Of a stretch of 64,000 nt of DNA, positions 43,951-51,673 are shown in pieces (within the stretch, counting starts at the first letter, position 1; each line of letters opens with the position of its first letter). The notes under the pieces were generated by a model. It worked only from the letters and a program-made list of their open reading frames with translations. It searched no databases and was not told where the DNA came from. The translations under genes were made by a program, and so were the position numbers. The stretch comes from an uncultured Muribaculaceae bacterium (GTDB taxonomy: Bacteria; Bacteroidota; Bacteroidia; Bacteroidales; Muribaculaceae): contig CAJTUF010000005.1 in the NCBI GenBank assembly GCA_910579675.1, positions 94,553-158,552 on the forward strand, written 5' to 3'.

Positions 43951-44787
43951 ATGGAAAGAATCGACCTCGATGCCGTGATAGGCAGCCGCGCCCCGCAGCT
44001 CCATTCGCGCCTTCCCCGCTGGTTGATCCGGGCAGCCGAGCGCTTCATCTGCCAGGACAGCCTCAACAGGCTCCTTGCCGAAGCGGGACCAAGGCGCGAT
44101 GCCGACTTCTGCCGCTCAGTGCTGTCGCACCTTGAGGTGACCTACTCCATCCGCAACCGGGCCAATCTGCCTGAGCCTGGCCCTGACAGCAGGGTGATTT
44201 TTACCTGCAATCATCCCCTCGGAGCCCTCGATGGCATAATAATAATTGATATGCTATCGCAGATCTACGGCCCTGGAATCAAGTTTATAGTCAATGATCT
44301 CCTCACAGCCGTAGAGCCCCTGAGGGGAGTGTTTCTACCCATCAACAAGCATGGCTCGCAGAGCCGCGACGCCGTGGCCGCAATCGAGCGCGCGATGGAG
44401 GCCGACAAGCCGGTGATAATATTTCCGGCAGGACTGTGCTCACGCTCCTCATGGACCGGAAAGGTGGCCGACCTCCCGTGGAACAAAATGTTTGTTGTCA
44501 AGGCCATACAATCACACCGCGACATAATCCCGCTCCACTTCCAAGGACGCAACTCCCGCAGTTTTTACCTATCTGCACTCATCCGAAAAGCCCTCGGCAT
44601 CAAAGCCAACATAGAGATGCTCCACCTGCCGCGCGAGGTGTTCAAGAGCCGTCGGCACCATTACACCATCACCGTAGGCGAGCGCATACCCTGGTCGTCG
44701 CTTTCCGGTGGCACCGAGGCATCGGCCACGGCTTCACGACTGCGCGACCTGACTTATTTCATCAGCGACCATTCATCTCATGACTGA
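43951..44787 (+). CDS. glsA: PlsC-like O-acyltransferase, probable glycine-lipid GlsA
   Basis: 278 residues. The acyltransferase HX4D box reads CNHPLGALDG, with VIIFPAGLCSR as the second motif and IIPLHFQGRNS after it. It lacks an N-terminal membrane helix of ordinary PlsC and starts with a helical region of about 85 residues, as in the OlsA/hemolysin-related group. It overlaps the next gene by 8 nt. In Bacteroides thetaiotaomicron an adjacent pair of this kind (glsB, glsA) makes N-acyl and then O-acyl glycine lipids; the same order of functions is inferred here from the pairing. Confidence 0.75.
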   Translation: MERIDLDAVIGSRAPQLHSRLPRWLIRAAERFICQDSLNRLLAEAGPRRDADFCRSVLSHLEVTYSIRNRANLPEPGPDSRVIFTCNHPLGALDGIIIIDMLSQIYGPGIKFIVNDLLTAVEPLRGVFLPINKHGSQSRDAVAAIERAMEADKPVIIFPAGLCSRSSWTGKVADLPWNKMFVVKAIQSHRDIIPLHFQGRNSRSFYLSALIRKALGIKANIEMLHLPREVFKSRRHHYTITVGERIPWSSLSGGTEASATASRLRDLTYFISDHSSHD

Positions 44788-45709
44788 ACCTATCATAGCC
44801 CCTGTCGATCCCGACCTTATAGCCGCAGAGCTCACCCCCGACCGCCTTTTGCGCCATAGCAATAAGGCTCATAATCTCATATATGTCATCGACGGACGTG
44901 AGTGCCCGGCCACAATGCATGAGATAGGACGCTTACGCGAGATTGCTTTTCGCGCTGCCGGTGGTGGCACCGGCAAATCTGTCGATATCGACGCTTTCGA
45001 CCTGATGGATCCCCCCTGCCGCCAACTGATAGTCTGGGATCCCTCTACACGAGAGATACTCGGTGGCTACCGCTTCATCATCGGCCCTGACATTAAATTC
45101 AACCCCGACGGCACTCCGAGGATAGCCACGAGCCATATGTTCAAGTTTTCCGACACATTCCTCCGCGACTATCTCCCCTATACCCTTGAGCTCGGACGCT
45201 CGTTTGTAAGACAGGAATACCAATCGACTCGCGCCGGCTCAAAGGCCCTTTTTGTGCTTGATAATCTTTGGGATGGCTTAGGAGCCCTCACGGTGATCTA
45301 TCCCTCGATACGATATCTGTTTGGCAAGGTCACCATGTATCCCGACTATTCGCGCGAATGTCGCGATATGCTCCTCTACTTCCTCAACAAGCATTTTCCC
45401 GACCCCGACCACCTCGTATGGCCCGCCAACCCATTGCAGCTCGTAACTCCCCGCGAGCAGCTCGAAGCCCTGTTCACGGCCGACGACTACAAAGAGGACT
45501 ACCGTATCCTCCACCATGCAATCCGGAGCCATGGACTCAACATCCCCCCTCTGGTCAATGCCTATATGAATCTATCCCCATCCATGCGCATGTTTGGCAC
45601 CGCTATCAACGATGAGTTTGGCGATGTTGAGGAGAGCGGTATATTTTTTGCCATAAGCGAGATTACAGAGGAAAAGAAAGGCCGCCACATCCTGACCTTC
45701 GATGAATAA
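44780..45709 (+). CDS. glsB: OlsB-like N-acyltransferase, probable glycine-lipid GlsB
   Basis: 309 residues, GNAT-like fold of the OlsB/hemolysin group: HEIGRLREIAFRAAGGGTG, QLIVWDPSTREILGGYRFI, and ELGRSFVRQEYQ with RAGSKALFVLDNLWDGLGAL are the recognised family blocks. OlsB acylates ornithine and GlsB acylates glycine with 3-hydroxy fatty acid from ACP; the Bacteroidales context favours glycine. The ATG at 44780 overlaps the upstream acyltransferase gene by 8 nt. A terminator follows at 45754-45790. Confidence 0.8.
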   Translation: MTEPIIAPVDPDLIAAELTPDRLLRHSNKAHNLIYVIDGRECPATMHEIGRLREIAFRAAGGGTGKSVDIDAFDLMDPPCRQLIVWDPSTREILGGYRFIIGPDIKFNPDGTPRIATSHMFKFSDTFLRDYLPYTLELGRSFVRQEYQSTRAGSKALFVLDNLWDGLGALTVIYPSIRYLFGKVTMYPDYSRECRDMLLYFLNKHFPDPDHLVWPANPLQLVTPREQLEALFTADDYKEDYRILHHAIRSHGLNIPPLVNAYMNLSPSMRMFGTAINDEFGDVEESGIFFAISEITEEKKGRHILTFDE

Positions 45710-45753
45710 GTGATTCCACTTACCCCCGCACCATTTGGCGGTATATAGCAAAG

Positions 45754-45790
45754 CCGGACGCTGCTTACCAAAGCTGCGTCCGGTCTTTTT
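45754..45790 (+). terminator. Terminator of the glsA-glsB operon
   Basis: CCGGACGC (45754-45761) and GCGTCCGG (45776-45783), followed by TCTTTTTT. Confidence 0.8.
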
Positions 45791-46190
45791 TGCAATCTCG
45801 CCGGCGGCTGACCGGCATAACCTTAAAATTTCCCTAAATCTATCTATATTCTACTAATCCTTATGAGTGCTTCCTGACAAGCCTCTTAATCTATCATGTC
45901 TATTGGAAACGGTGCTGTCTGAAAAATGTAAGAATGAAAATCTGCTATTGGTACTCATTATGTCCTTAGAGAGGGGGCGAAAACCGTAGCGGTTGTCATG
46001 CGTCCCTGCTGCTGATTGCTGTTACACGATGCAAAAATACCACCATGACTTCACCCTTGCAATAGATATGATGGCAATATAGACCATTTATAGTCTTATA
46101 TACCATTTATATCATTCATTTCATGCACTTTAGTCAACTCCATATATCAATAGTTATATAGATTGTTTATGCTGTGTGATGGGCTGCTTT

Positions 46191-46220
46191 TTGAAAGATT
46201 CCGAAAGATTCTGAAAGATT
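46191..46220. repeat. Three tandem 10-nt repeats
   Basis: Units TTGAAAGATT, CCGAAAGATT and CTGAAAGATT share GAAAGATT with exact 10-nt period, which would place each copy on the same face of the helix, about 90 bp upstream of the lon -7 box. Confidence 0.6.
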
Positions 46221-46311
46221 GCCACGTTTACGGCACCCCCATGACTTCCCTTGGTCGCAAACAGCCTGCGCTCTAATGGTTCGCAGGCGCTCTCTTATGG
46301 GATTTTTTTTG

Positions 46312-46319
46312 TAATTTTG
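46312..46319 (+). promoter_or_regulatory. -7 box of lon
   Basis: TAATTTTG preceded by a T-tract, 28 nt upstream of the lon start. Confidence 0.55.
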
Positions 46320-46347
46320 CACTCCAATAATCCGACACTCGACATCA

Positions 46348-48825
46348 ATGCGCAATAACCACGACAACGACGACAGCCGCAAGCCCGACAACAACAACGA
46401 CGACGAAATCATGATGCCCGACGACAGCAGGGGCGACACACACTCAAGAGTAGTGACCCTCGGCCAGATCGACATCGACACCAGCCGCTTCAAAGGCGAC
46501 CCCGACCTGGCTCATATGCCTGTGCTCCCCACTCGCGATCTTGTATTGTTTCCGGGGGTGACGGTGCCAATCTCGCTCGGACGCCAGCAGTCGATCGACA
46601 CCGCTATGGCTGCCAACGAGAAGGAGCTCCCCATAGCTATCATTTGTCAAAAGGATCCGTCGACCGAGCACCCCTCAGGCATGGCCGATCTCATGCCCGT
46701 TGGTGTGTTGGCCGATGTACTGAAGGTATTCACTCTTCCCGACAACAGCCGCACTGCAATAGTGCGCGCTCGAGACAAGGTGAAAGTGACCGCCGACGCC
46801 GAAGCCATCCATATCCCGGGAGCACTGACTGTTGCCATAGATGTAGTGACTGAGCGGATGCCCCGGCGCGACGACGATGAATTCAAATGTGTGGCGGCCG
46901 AAATACGCTCGTCGGCTCTCGAAACACTCCACCGCGTGTCGGGCCCCGGCAATGAGTTGAGTTTCAACATCGAAAATTGCGACAATTCCATCGATCTCAT
47001 CAACATCATTGCCACTAACGCTCCCATCAGCTCCGACGACAAGATTAAGCTCCTGCGCTACAATCGCATAAAAGACAGAGCTTTCGCCCTCATGGCCCAT
47101 ATGAGCGTCCACAGCGAGATCGCATCCATTGCCGAAGATATAAAGAAGCGCACCCAGCAAAACCTCTCCAAAGCGCAGCGTGAGGCATTTCTGAGCCAAC
47201 AGCTCGAAGCCATAAGGCAGGAACTATACGGCGAAGCCGACGACGAGGTGCGCAAACTCGCCAAGAAAGCCGACAGCATTGAATGGACTCAGGCTGGCCG
47301 TGCCGCATTTGACCGCGAATGGGAAAAACTCAACCATCTGTCGCCTCAGAGCCCCGAGTTTTCGGTGAGCCGGGCCTATCTCGAACTACTCCTTGAACTT
47401 CCTTGGAAGCATATTGATCCGCTCTCTACCGATCTTGCTGGAGCGAGAGAGATACTTGAGGCCGACCACTACGGTCTCGAAAAGGTCAAGGAACGCATTG
47501 TTGAGCAAATCGCCGTGTTGATGAACACTCCCGACGGCCGTGCTCCCATCATATGTCTTGTAGGTGCACCCGGTGTGGGCAAAACATCGCTCGGTCAGTC
47601 AATTGCCCGGGCACTCGGGCGCAAGTATCAGCGCGTGAGCCTCGGAGGTCTCCACGACGAGGCCGAAATCCGCGGCCACCGACGCACATACATAGGCGCT
47701 ATGCCGGGACGGATCATAGACGCACTCCGACGTGCCGGCACATCCAATCCGGTGATGCTACTCGACGAGATCGACAAAATGGGCTCCGACTTCAAGGGCG
47801 ACCCCCAGGGAGCCATGCTTGAGGTGCTCGATCCTGAGCAAAACTGTCATTTCCACGACAACTATGTCGATGTCGACTTCGACCTCTCCAAAGTGCTTTT
47901 CATAGCCACCGCCAACTCTCTTTCCACCCTCTCGCAGCCACTGCTCGACAGGATGGAGATCATCGACATATCCGGATACCTTCTGGAAGAAAAGATAGAG
48001 ATAGCCCGCCGCCACCTCATAGAGCGGCTTAGAAAAGAAAATGCCCTCAACGAGAGTGAAATGACCCTCACTCCCGAAGCCATAGCAGCGGTGATCGAAG
48101 GTTATACGTCTGAGAGCGGAGTGCGACAGCTCGAAAAGAAGCTCGCAGCCATAACCCGCAAGATTGTGGTGGCCAAAGTGAGCGGCACCGCTTGGCCCGC
48201 CGTCGTGGAGCCGGAGCATCTACGCGATCTCCTCGGAGTGGAGATCTATTCACGCGACAGATATGAGGGAAATGATTACCCCGGAGTGGTGACCGGATTG
48301 GCATGGACTGCCGCAGGCGGCGAGATTCTTTATATCGAAGCATCTGCCCTCAAGGCTAAAGCCGATAAGCTCACCCTCACAGGCAATCTCGGCGATGTGA
48401 TGAAAGAGAGCGCAATGATAGCCCTGCAATATGTCAGGGCCAATGCCGGGCGTTTCGGCATAGAGTCCGATGAAATGGAATCGCTGGCGCTCCACCTCCA
48501 TGTACCGGAGGGAGCCATACCCAAAGACGGCCCGTCGGCCGGCATAACCATGGCCACGGCCATCGTATCGGCCATCACCGGGCGCCGCGTGGCGCCGCGG
48601 GTGGCAATGACCGGCGAGATCACCCTGCGGGGACGGGTGCTCCCGGTGGGAGGTATAAAAGAGAAGATTTTAGCGGCAAAACGCGCAGGTATCGACACTA
48701 TTATCCTCTCGGAACGCAATCGCCGCAATGTGGAGGAGATTCCTGCCAACTACCTCGCCGGACTCACCTTTACCTACGTCACAGATGTAGCCGAGGTGAT
48801 CGATGCAGCCATCATCGACGGCTGA
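46348..48825 (+). CDS. lon: ATP-dependent endopeptidase La
   Basis: 825 residues, full length. A polar D/N-rich N-terminal extension (about 1-50) precedes the LonN domain (MPVLPTRDLVLFPGVTVPI). The AAA+ module has Walker A VGAPGVGKTS, Walker B VMLLDEIDKM and the sensor region. The protease domain holds the catalytic Ser in PKDGPSAGITMA and Lys in GGIKEKILAAKRAG. It degrades misfolded and regulatory proteins in the cytoplasm. It is monocistronic; the convergent CYTH gene stops 3 nt after it. Confidence 0.97.
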   Translation: MRNNHDNDDSRKPDNNNDDEIMMPDDSRGDTHSRVVTLGQIDIDTSRFKGDPDLAHMPVLPTRDLVLFPGVTVPISLGRQQSIDTAMAANEKELPIAIICQKDPSTEHPSGMADLMPVGVLADVLKVFTLPDNSRTAIVRARDKVKVTADAEAIHIPGALTVAIDVVTERMPRRDDDEFKCVAAEIRSSALETLHRVSGPGNELSFNIENCDNSIDLINIIATNAPISSDDKIKLLRYNRIKDRAFALMAHMSVHSEIASIAEDIKKRTQQNLSKAQREAFLSQQLEAIRQELYGEADDEVRKLAKKADSIEWTQAGRAAFDREWEKLNHLSPQSPEFSVSRAYLELLLELPWKHIDPLSTDLAGAREILEADHYGLEKVKERIVEQIAVLMNTPDGRAPIICLVGAPGVGKTSLGQSIARALGRKYQRVSLGGLHDEAEIRGHRRTYIGAMPGRIIDALRRAGTSNPVMLLDEIDKMGSDFKGDPQGAMLEVLDPEQNCHFHDNYVDVDFDLSKVLFIATANSLSTLSQPLLDRMEIIDISGYLLEEKIEIARRHLIERLRKENALNESEMTLTPEAIAAVIEGYTSESGVRQLEKKLAAITRKIVVAKVSGTAWPAVVEPEHLRDLLGVEIYSRDRYEGNDYPGVVTGLAWTAAGGEILYIEASALKAKADKLTLTGNLGDVMKESAMIALQYVRANAGRFGIESDEMESLALHLHVPEGAIPKDGPSAGITMATAIVSAITGRRVAPRVAMTGEITLRGRVLPVGGIKEKILAAKRAGIDTIILSERNRRNVEEIPANYLAGLTFTYVTDVAEVIDAAIIDG

Positions 48826-48828
48826 CAA

Positions 48829-49284
48829 TTACCTGCCCGGCACCACGCCGGCCCGGGCAAGTGATGAATTGTAATAACGTGGATCATCCGACACCTCCTC
48901 GCCTATCCAGGCCGGGAGGATGATTGACTCGTCGGGTGAACTGAGCTCTATCTCGGCCACGACCAGCCCTTCAAGCGAGCCGTGAAACTCGTCGATCTCC
49001 CATCGGCCGGAGCGATAACGGCATTTGGATAACGCATCGGAGCCACAGCGCTCTATCATGGCAATAGCATCGGCTACAGGCACCGGATATTCCCACTCGT
49101 CGCGCTCTATACCCCGCGTGAGGCCCTTGACGGTGAGCCATGCCCGGTCACCTGCCACTCTGACCCTCACCGTTGCCCGGGGATCGGTCGAAAGGTAAGC
49201 CTGCCGCATCTCGGTGCCTGGGCCGTCGGTAGCGTCGCGCCACCCGTCGGTCACCAGATACTTGCGCTCAATCTCCTTCCCCAT
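48829..49284 (-). CDS. CYTH-domain triphosphate tunnel metalloenzyme
   Basis: 151 residues, a single CYTH domain. The signature ExExK is at the N-terminus (MGKEIERKYLV), followed by RVRVAGDRAWLTVKG, ERDEWEYPVP and EIDEFHGSLEGLVVAEIELSS, with the acidic and basic residues lining the tunnel. Bacterial short CYTH proteins are usually inorganic triphosphatases (ygiF/NeuTTM type). Its start overlaps the rlmD end by 17 nt, so they are coupled. Confidence 0.9.
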   Translation of the reverse strand: MGKEIERKYLVTDGWRDATDGPGTEMRQAYLSTDPRATVRVRVAGDRAWLTVKGLTRGIERDEWEYPVPVADAIAMIERCGSDALSKCRYRSGRWEIDEFHGSLEGLVVAEIELSSPDESIILPAWIGEEVSDDPRYYNSSLARAGVVPGR

Positions 49285-50704
49285 CGCGAAGAGTCAGACG
49301 CACCACGTTTTCCACATGGGCTGTGTGGGGAAACATATCGACAGGCTGGATGGCCTCCACGCGATAGGCTGCATCGAGAAGGGCCAGATCGCGTGCCTGA
49401 GTGGCCGGATTGCAGCTCACATACACTATACGGCCCGGGCGTGCACGCAATATCACATCCACCACATCCTGATGCATACCCGCACGCGGAGGGTCGATGA
49501 TCATCACATCGGGGCGACCGCCATGCTCGGCTATAAACCCGTCGGTGAGCACATCCTTCATGTCGCCGGCATAAAACTCAGTATTGGTGATACCGTTGAC
49601 CTCCGAGTTGATCTTCGCGTCGGCTATGGCCTCTGGCACATACTCGATGCCCACCACATGGCGCGCCTGACGGGCCACGAAATTGGCTATCGTGCCGGTG
49701 CCTGTATAGAGGTCATACACCAGCTCGTCGCCCTTCAGATCGGCAAAGGAGCGTGCGACTTTATAAAGCTCGTAAGCCTGGAGCGAATTGGTCTGATAAA
49801 ACGATTTTGGCCCGATGCGGAAGCGCAAACCCTCCATCTCCTCCTCTATATAAGGCATACCGGCATAGGTTATCACATCAAGATCTCCAATCGTGTCGTT
49901 GGCTTTGGTGTTGACCACATAGAGCAACGAGGTCAGTTCCGGAAACTCCGCCTTTATGGCGCTCATCATGGCCTCGATAGCTTCGGGGTTATCCTCGCCA
50001 AACACCACCACGGCCATCTTCTGCCCTGTGGAGGCAGTGCGTATCATCAGTGTGCGCATCAAGCCTTTCTGCTCACGGAGGTCGAAAAACGAGAATCCAC
50101 GCTCTTTTGCGGCAGCCTTGACAAAGAGGCGCAGACGGTTGCCGAAATCCTCCTGCAGGTGGCAGCAATTGATGTCGAGCACTTTATCAAATGCGCCCGG
50201 TATATGGAATCCCACCGCATTGCGGTCGGTAAACTCCTCGCCGCTCTCAAGCTGCTCGAATGTGAGCCACACCTTGTTGCTCATCGTATATTCCATCTTG
50301 TTGCGGTAGGCCCAGATCGACCCGGATCCGAGGATGGGGCTAACCGGCGGCAGATCTATCTTGGCTATCCGCTCAAGAGCGTCGGTCACCTGCTGCTGCT
50401 TGCATTGCAGCTGGAAATCGTAGGGCAGGTGTTGCCATCGGCATCCGCCACACACGGTGAAATGCTCGCAGCGCGGCTCAACGCGGATCTCCGACGGCTT
50501 CACCAACCGTGTGATGCGAGCTTCGGCAAATGAGCTTTTCTTGCGTGTGAGCTTTATATCGGCTATATCGCCGGGAGCTCCGAAGGGGATGAAACACACT
50601 ATGCCATTGCCCCCGTCGAGGCGCGTCAGGGCATTGCCTTCAGCGGCAACACCGGTAATCTCTATATCTTTGAGCTCCGGGAGCTCCTTGCGTTTTCTTG
50701 CCAT
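49268..50704 (-). CDS. rlmD: 23S rRNA (uracil-5) methyltransferase, RlmD/RumA family
   Basis: 478 residues. An N-terminal TRAM/OB domain (about 10-70) is followed by the iron-sulfur cysteines C83, C89, C92 region (CEHFTVCGGCRWQHL), a central domain, and the SAM domain with LYTGTGTIANFVA, GIEYVPEAIADA and MIDPPRAG; the catalytic cysteine is in VSCNPATQARDL. Methylates U1939 (or U747) of 23S rRNA by family. A good promoter lies upstream (50746-50776); the CYTH gene follows with a 17-nt overlap. Confidence 0.92.
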   Translation of the reverse strand: MARKRKELPELKDIEITGVAAEGNALTRLDGGNGIVCFIPFGAPGDIADIKLTRKKSSFAEARITRLVKPSEIRVEPRCEHFTVCGGCRWQHLPYDFQLQCKQQQVTDALERIAKIDLPPVSPILGSGSIWAYRNKMEYTMSNKVWLTFEQLESGEEFTDRNAVGFHIPGAFDKVLDINCCHLQEDFGNRLRLFVKAAAKERGFSFFDLREQKGLMRTLMIRTASTGQKMAVVVFGEDNPEAIEAMMSAIKAEFPELTSLLYVVNTKANDTIGDLDVITYAGMPYIEEEMEGLRFRIGPKSFYQTNSLQAYELYKVARSFADLKGDELVYDLYTGTGTIANFVARQARHVVGIEYVPEAIADAKINSEVNGITNTEFYAGDMKDVLTDGFIAEHGGRPDVMIIDPPRAGMHQDVVDVILRARPGRIVYVSCNPATQARDLALLDAAYRVEAIQPVDMFPHTAHVENVVRLTLRDGEGD

Positions 50705-50745
50705 TGGTCAGAGTCGATGTAGATGGTCGGGATTGTTTCAGGCCA

Positions 50746-50776
50746 CAAAGTTACTCCTTTGTCACGACTCTCGCAA
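50746..50776 (-). promoter_or_regulatory. Promoter of rlmD
   Basis: Minus-strand -33 TTG (50774-50776), 20-nt spacer, -7 TAACTTTG (50746-50753), 41 nt upstream of the rlmD start. Confidence 0.65.
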
Positions 50777-50788
50777 TAGTGCCGTCGG

Positions 50789-51673
50789 TCAGACGCAGAG
50801 AGAGGCAATCAGTAGCCCTAACGCTACTGCGGCCATGAGCAATGAAGTGCGTCCTAAGAGCGGATTGAAGCCGCGGCCTCTGGCTTCTCCGAAAGCGACC
50901 CAGTTGGCTATATGGTCGATCATGGCCGCGCAAGGCACCATGAGCCACCACCATTGCAGTTCGAGCCACGCAGGTAGAGTAAGCGCTATACCCCCGAGCC
51001 CTCCGAAAAGATACAGGAGCATAATGACCGGACGTGGCCAAAGAGTGGCGATGGTCACCTTTCCCACGGCGCTATCGTCGCGACGGTCGCGGAAATTATT
51101 GACCAGAATCACGTTGGCCCCCATCAGCCCCATGCCTATGGCGGCACACGCCACTGTGGTATCGACCGGGCGCATGCTCACCAGCATATATGTGACACAC
51201 ACCGGTATGAGTCCGAAAAAAACCACAACCGCCACCTCGCCAAGAGCATGACGCGAGAGCGGGTAAGGGCCTGCGCTGTAGGCCACAACGCCTACGGCTA
51301 CAAAGAGGCCTACAACGATGAGCCACCATCCGCCGTAGGGGATGAGCGAGAGCCCCACGGCACAGGCTGCCGCAAGAGTGGCGAAAGTGGCCACACACAT
51401 TGCCCGCGGCGATATATCGCCCTCGGTGACGCCTCGGCGGGGCCCGACACGCCCCGGCGCATCGAGCCCGGCACGGTAGTCAAAATATTCGTTGCCGAAA
51501 TTGGAGGCTATCTGGGCCAGAAGGGCGAAAAGCAGACAGAGAATGGCCGGCACCATGGCTACAGTGCCGGAGCTCACGGCGAGAGCAATGGCTGTCACTA
51601 CCCCCGCCATACCAACAGGAAGGGTGCGGAGGCGCATCGCCTCGACCCATGCTGAGATTGATGATCGGTTCAT
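50789..51673 (-). CDS. menA: 1,4-dihydroxy-2-naphthoate polyprenyltransferase
   Basis: 294 residues. A UbiA-family membrane prenyltransferase that attaches the polyprenyl tail in menaquinone synthesis. N-terminal MRLRTLPVGMAGV, first Asp-rich site SNFGNEYFDYRAGLDAPGR, second site NNFRDRRDDSAVGK, and about eight to nine membrane helices. Its ATG overlaps the stop of the upstream AAA/DUF4435 gene (ATGA, 51670-51673), so its translation is coupled to that gene. Confidence 0.93.
   Translation of the reverse strand: MNRSSISAWVEAMRLRTLPVGMAGVVTAIALAVSSGTVAMVPAILCLLFALLAQIASNFGNEYFDYRAGLDAPGRVGPRRGVTEGDISPRAMCVATFATLAAACAVGLSLIPYGGWWLIVVGLFVAVGVVAYSAGPYPLSRHALGEVAVVVFFGLIPVCVTYMLVSMRPVDTTVACAAIGMGLMGANVILVNNFRDRRDDSAVGKVTIATLWPRPVIMLLYLFGGLGGIALTLPAWLELQWWWLMVPCAAMIDHIANWVAFGEARGRGFNPLLGRTSLLMAAVALGLLIASLCV

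Larger units (their letters stand above)
45791..46347. other. AT-rich gene-free region upstream of lon
   Basis: 557 nt with no gene I can support. It contains a stretch near 45912-45930 (GGTGCTGTCTGAAAAATGT) that resembles the ends of some Bacteroidales insertion sequences, two copies of ACCATTTATA (46083-46092, 46102-46111), three tandem 10-nt units (46191-46220), a hairpin GCCTGCG/CGCAGGC (46264-46288) and the lon -7 box. The minus strand has a TATTTTTG box at 46032-46039 and only tiny open frames after it. Possibly the scar of an old insertion. Confidence 0.45.

Noticed and set aside
48829..48870. GC-rich dyad at the end of the CYTH gene as a terminator for lon
   Set aside because: TGCCCGG/CCGGGCA pairs, but there is no T-run on either strand and it is coding; too weak to call.
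49214..50533. 439-codon open frame opposite rlmD
   Set aside because: Antisense shadow of rlmD, rich in His, Gly and Cys with no domain; the minus-strand protein has all RlmD motifs.
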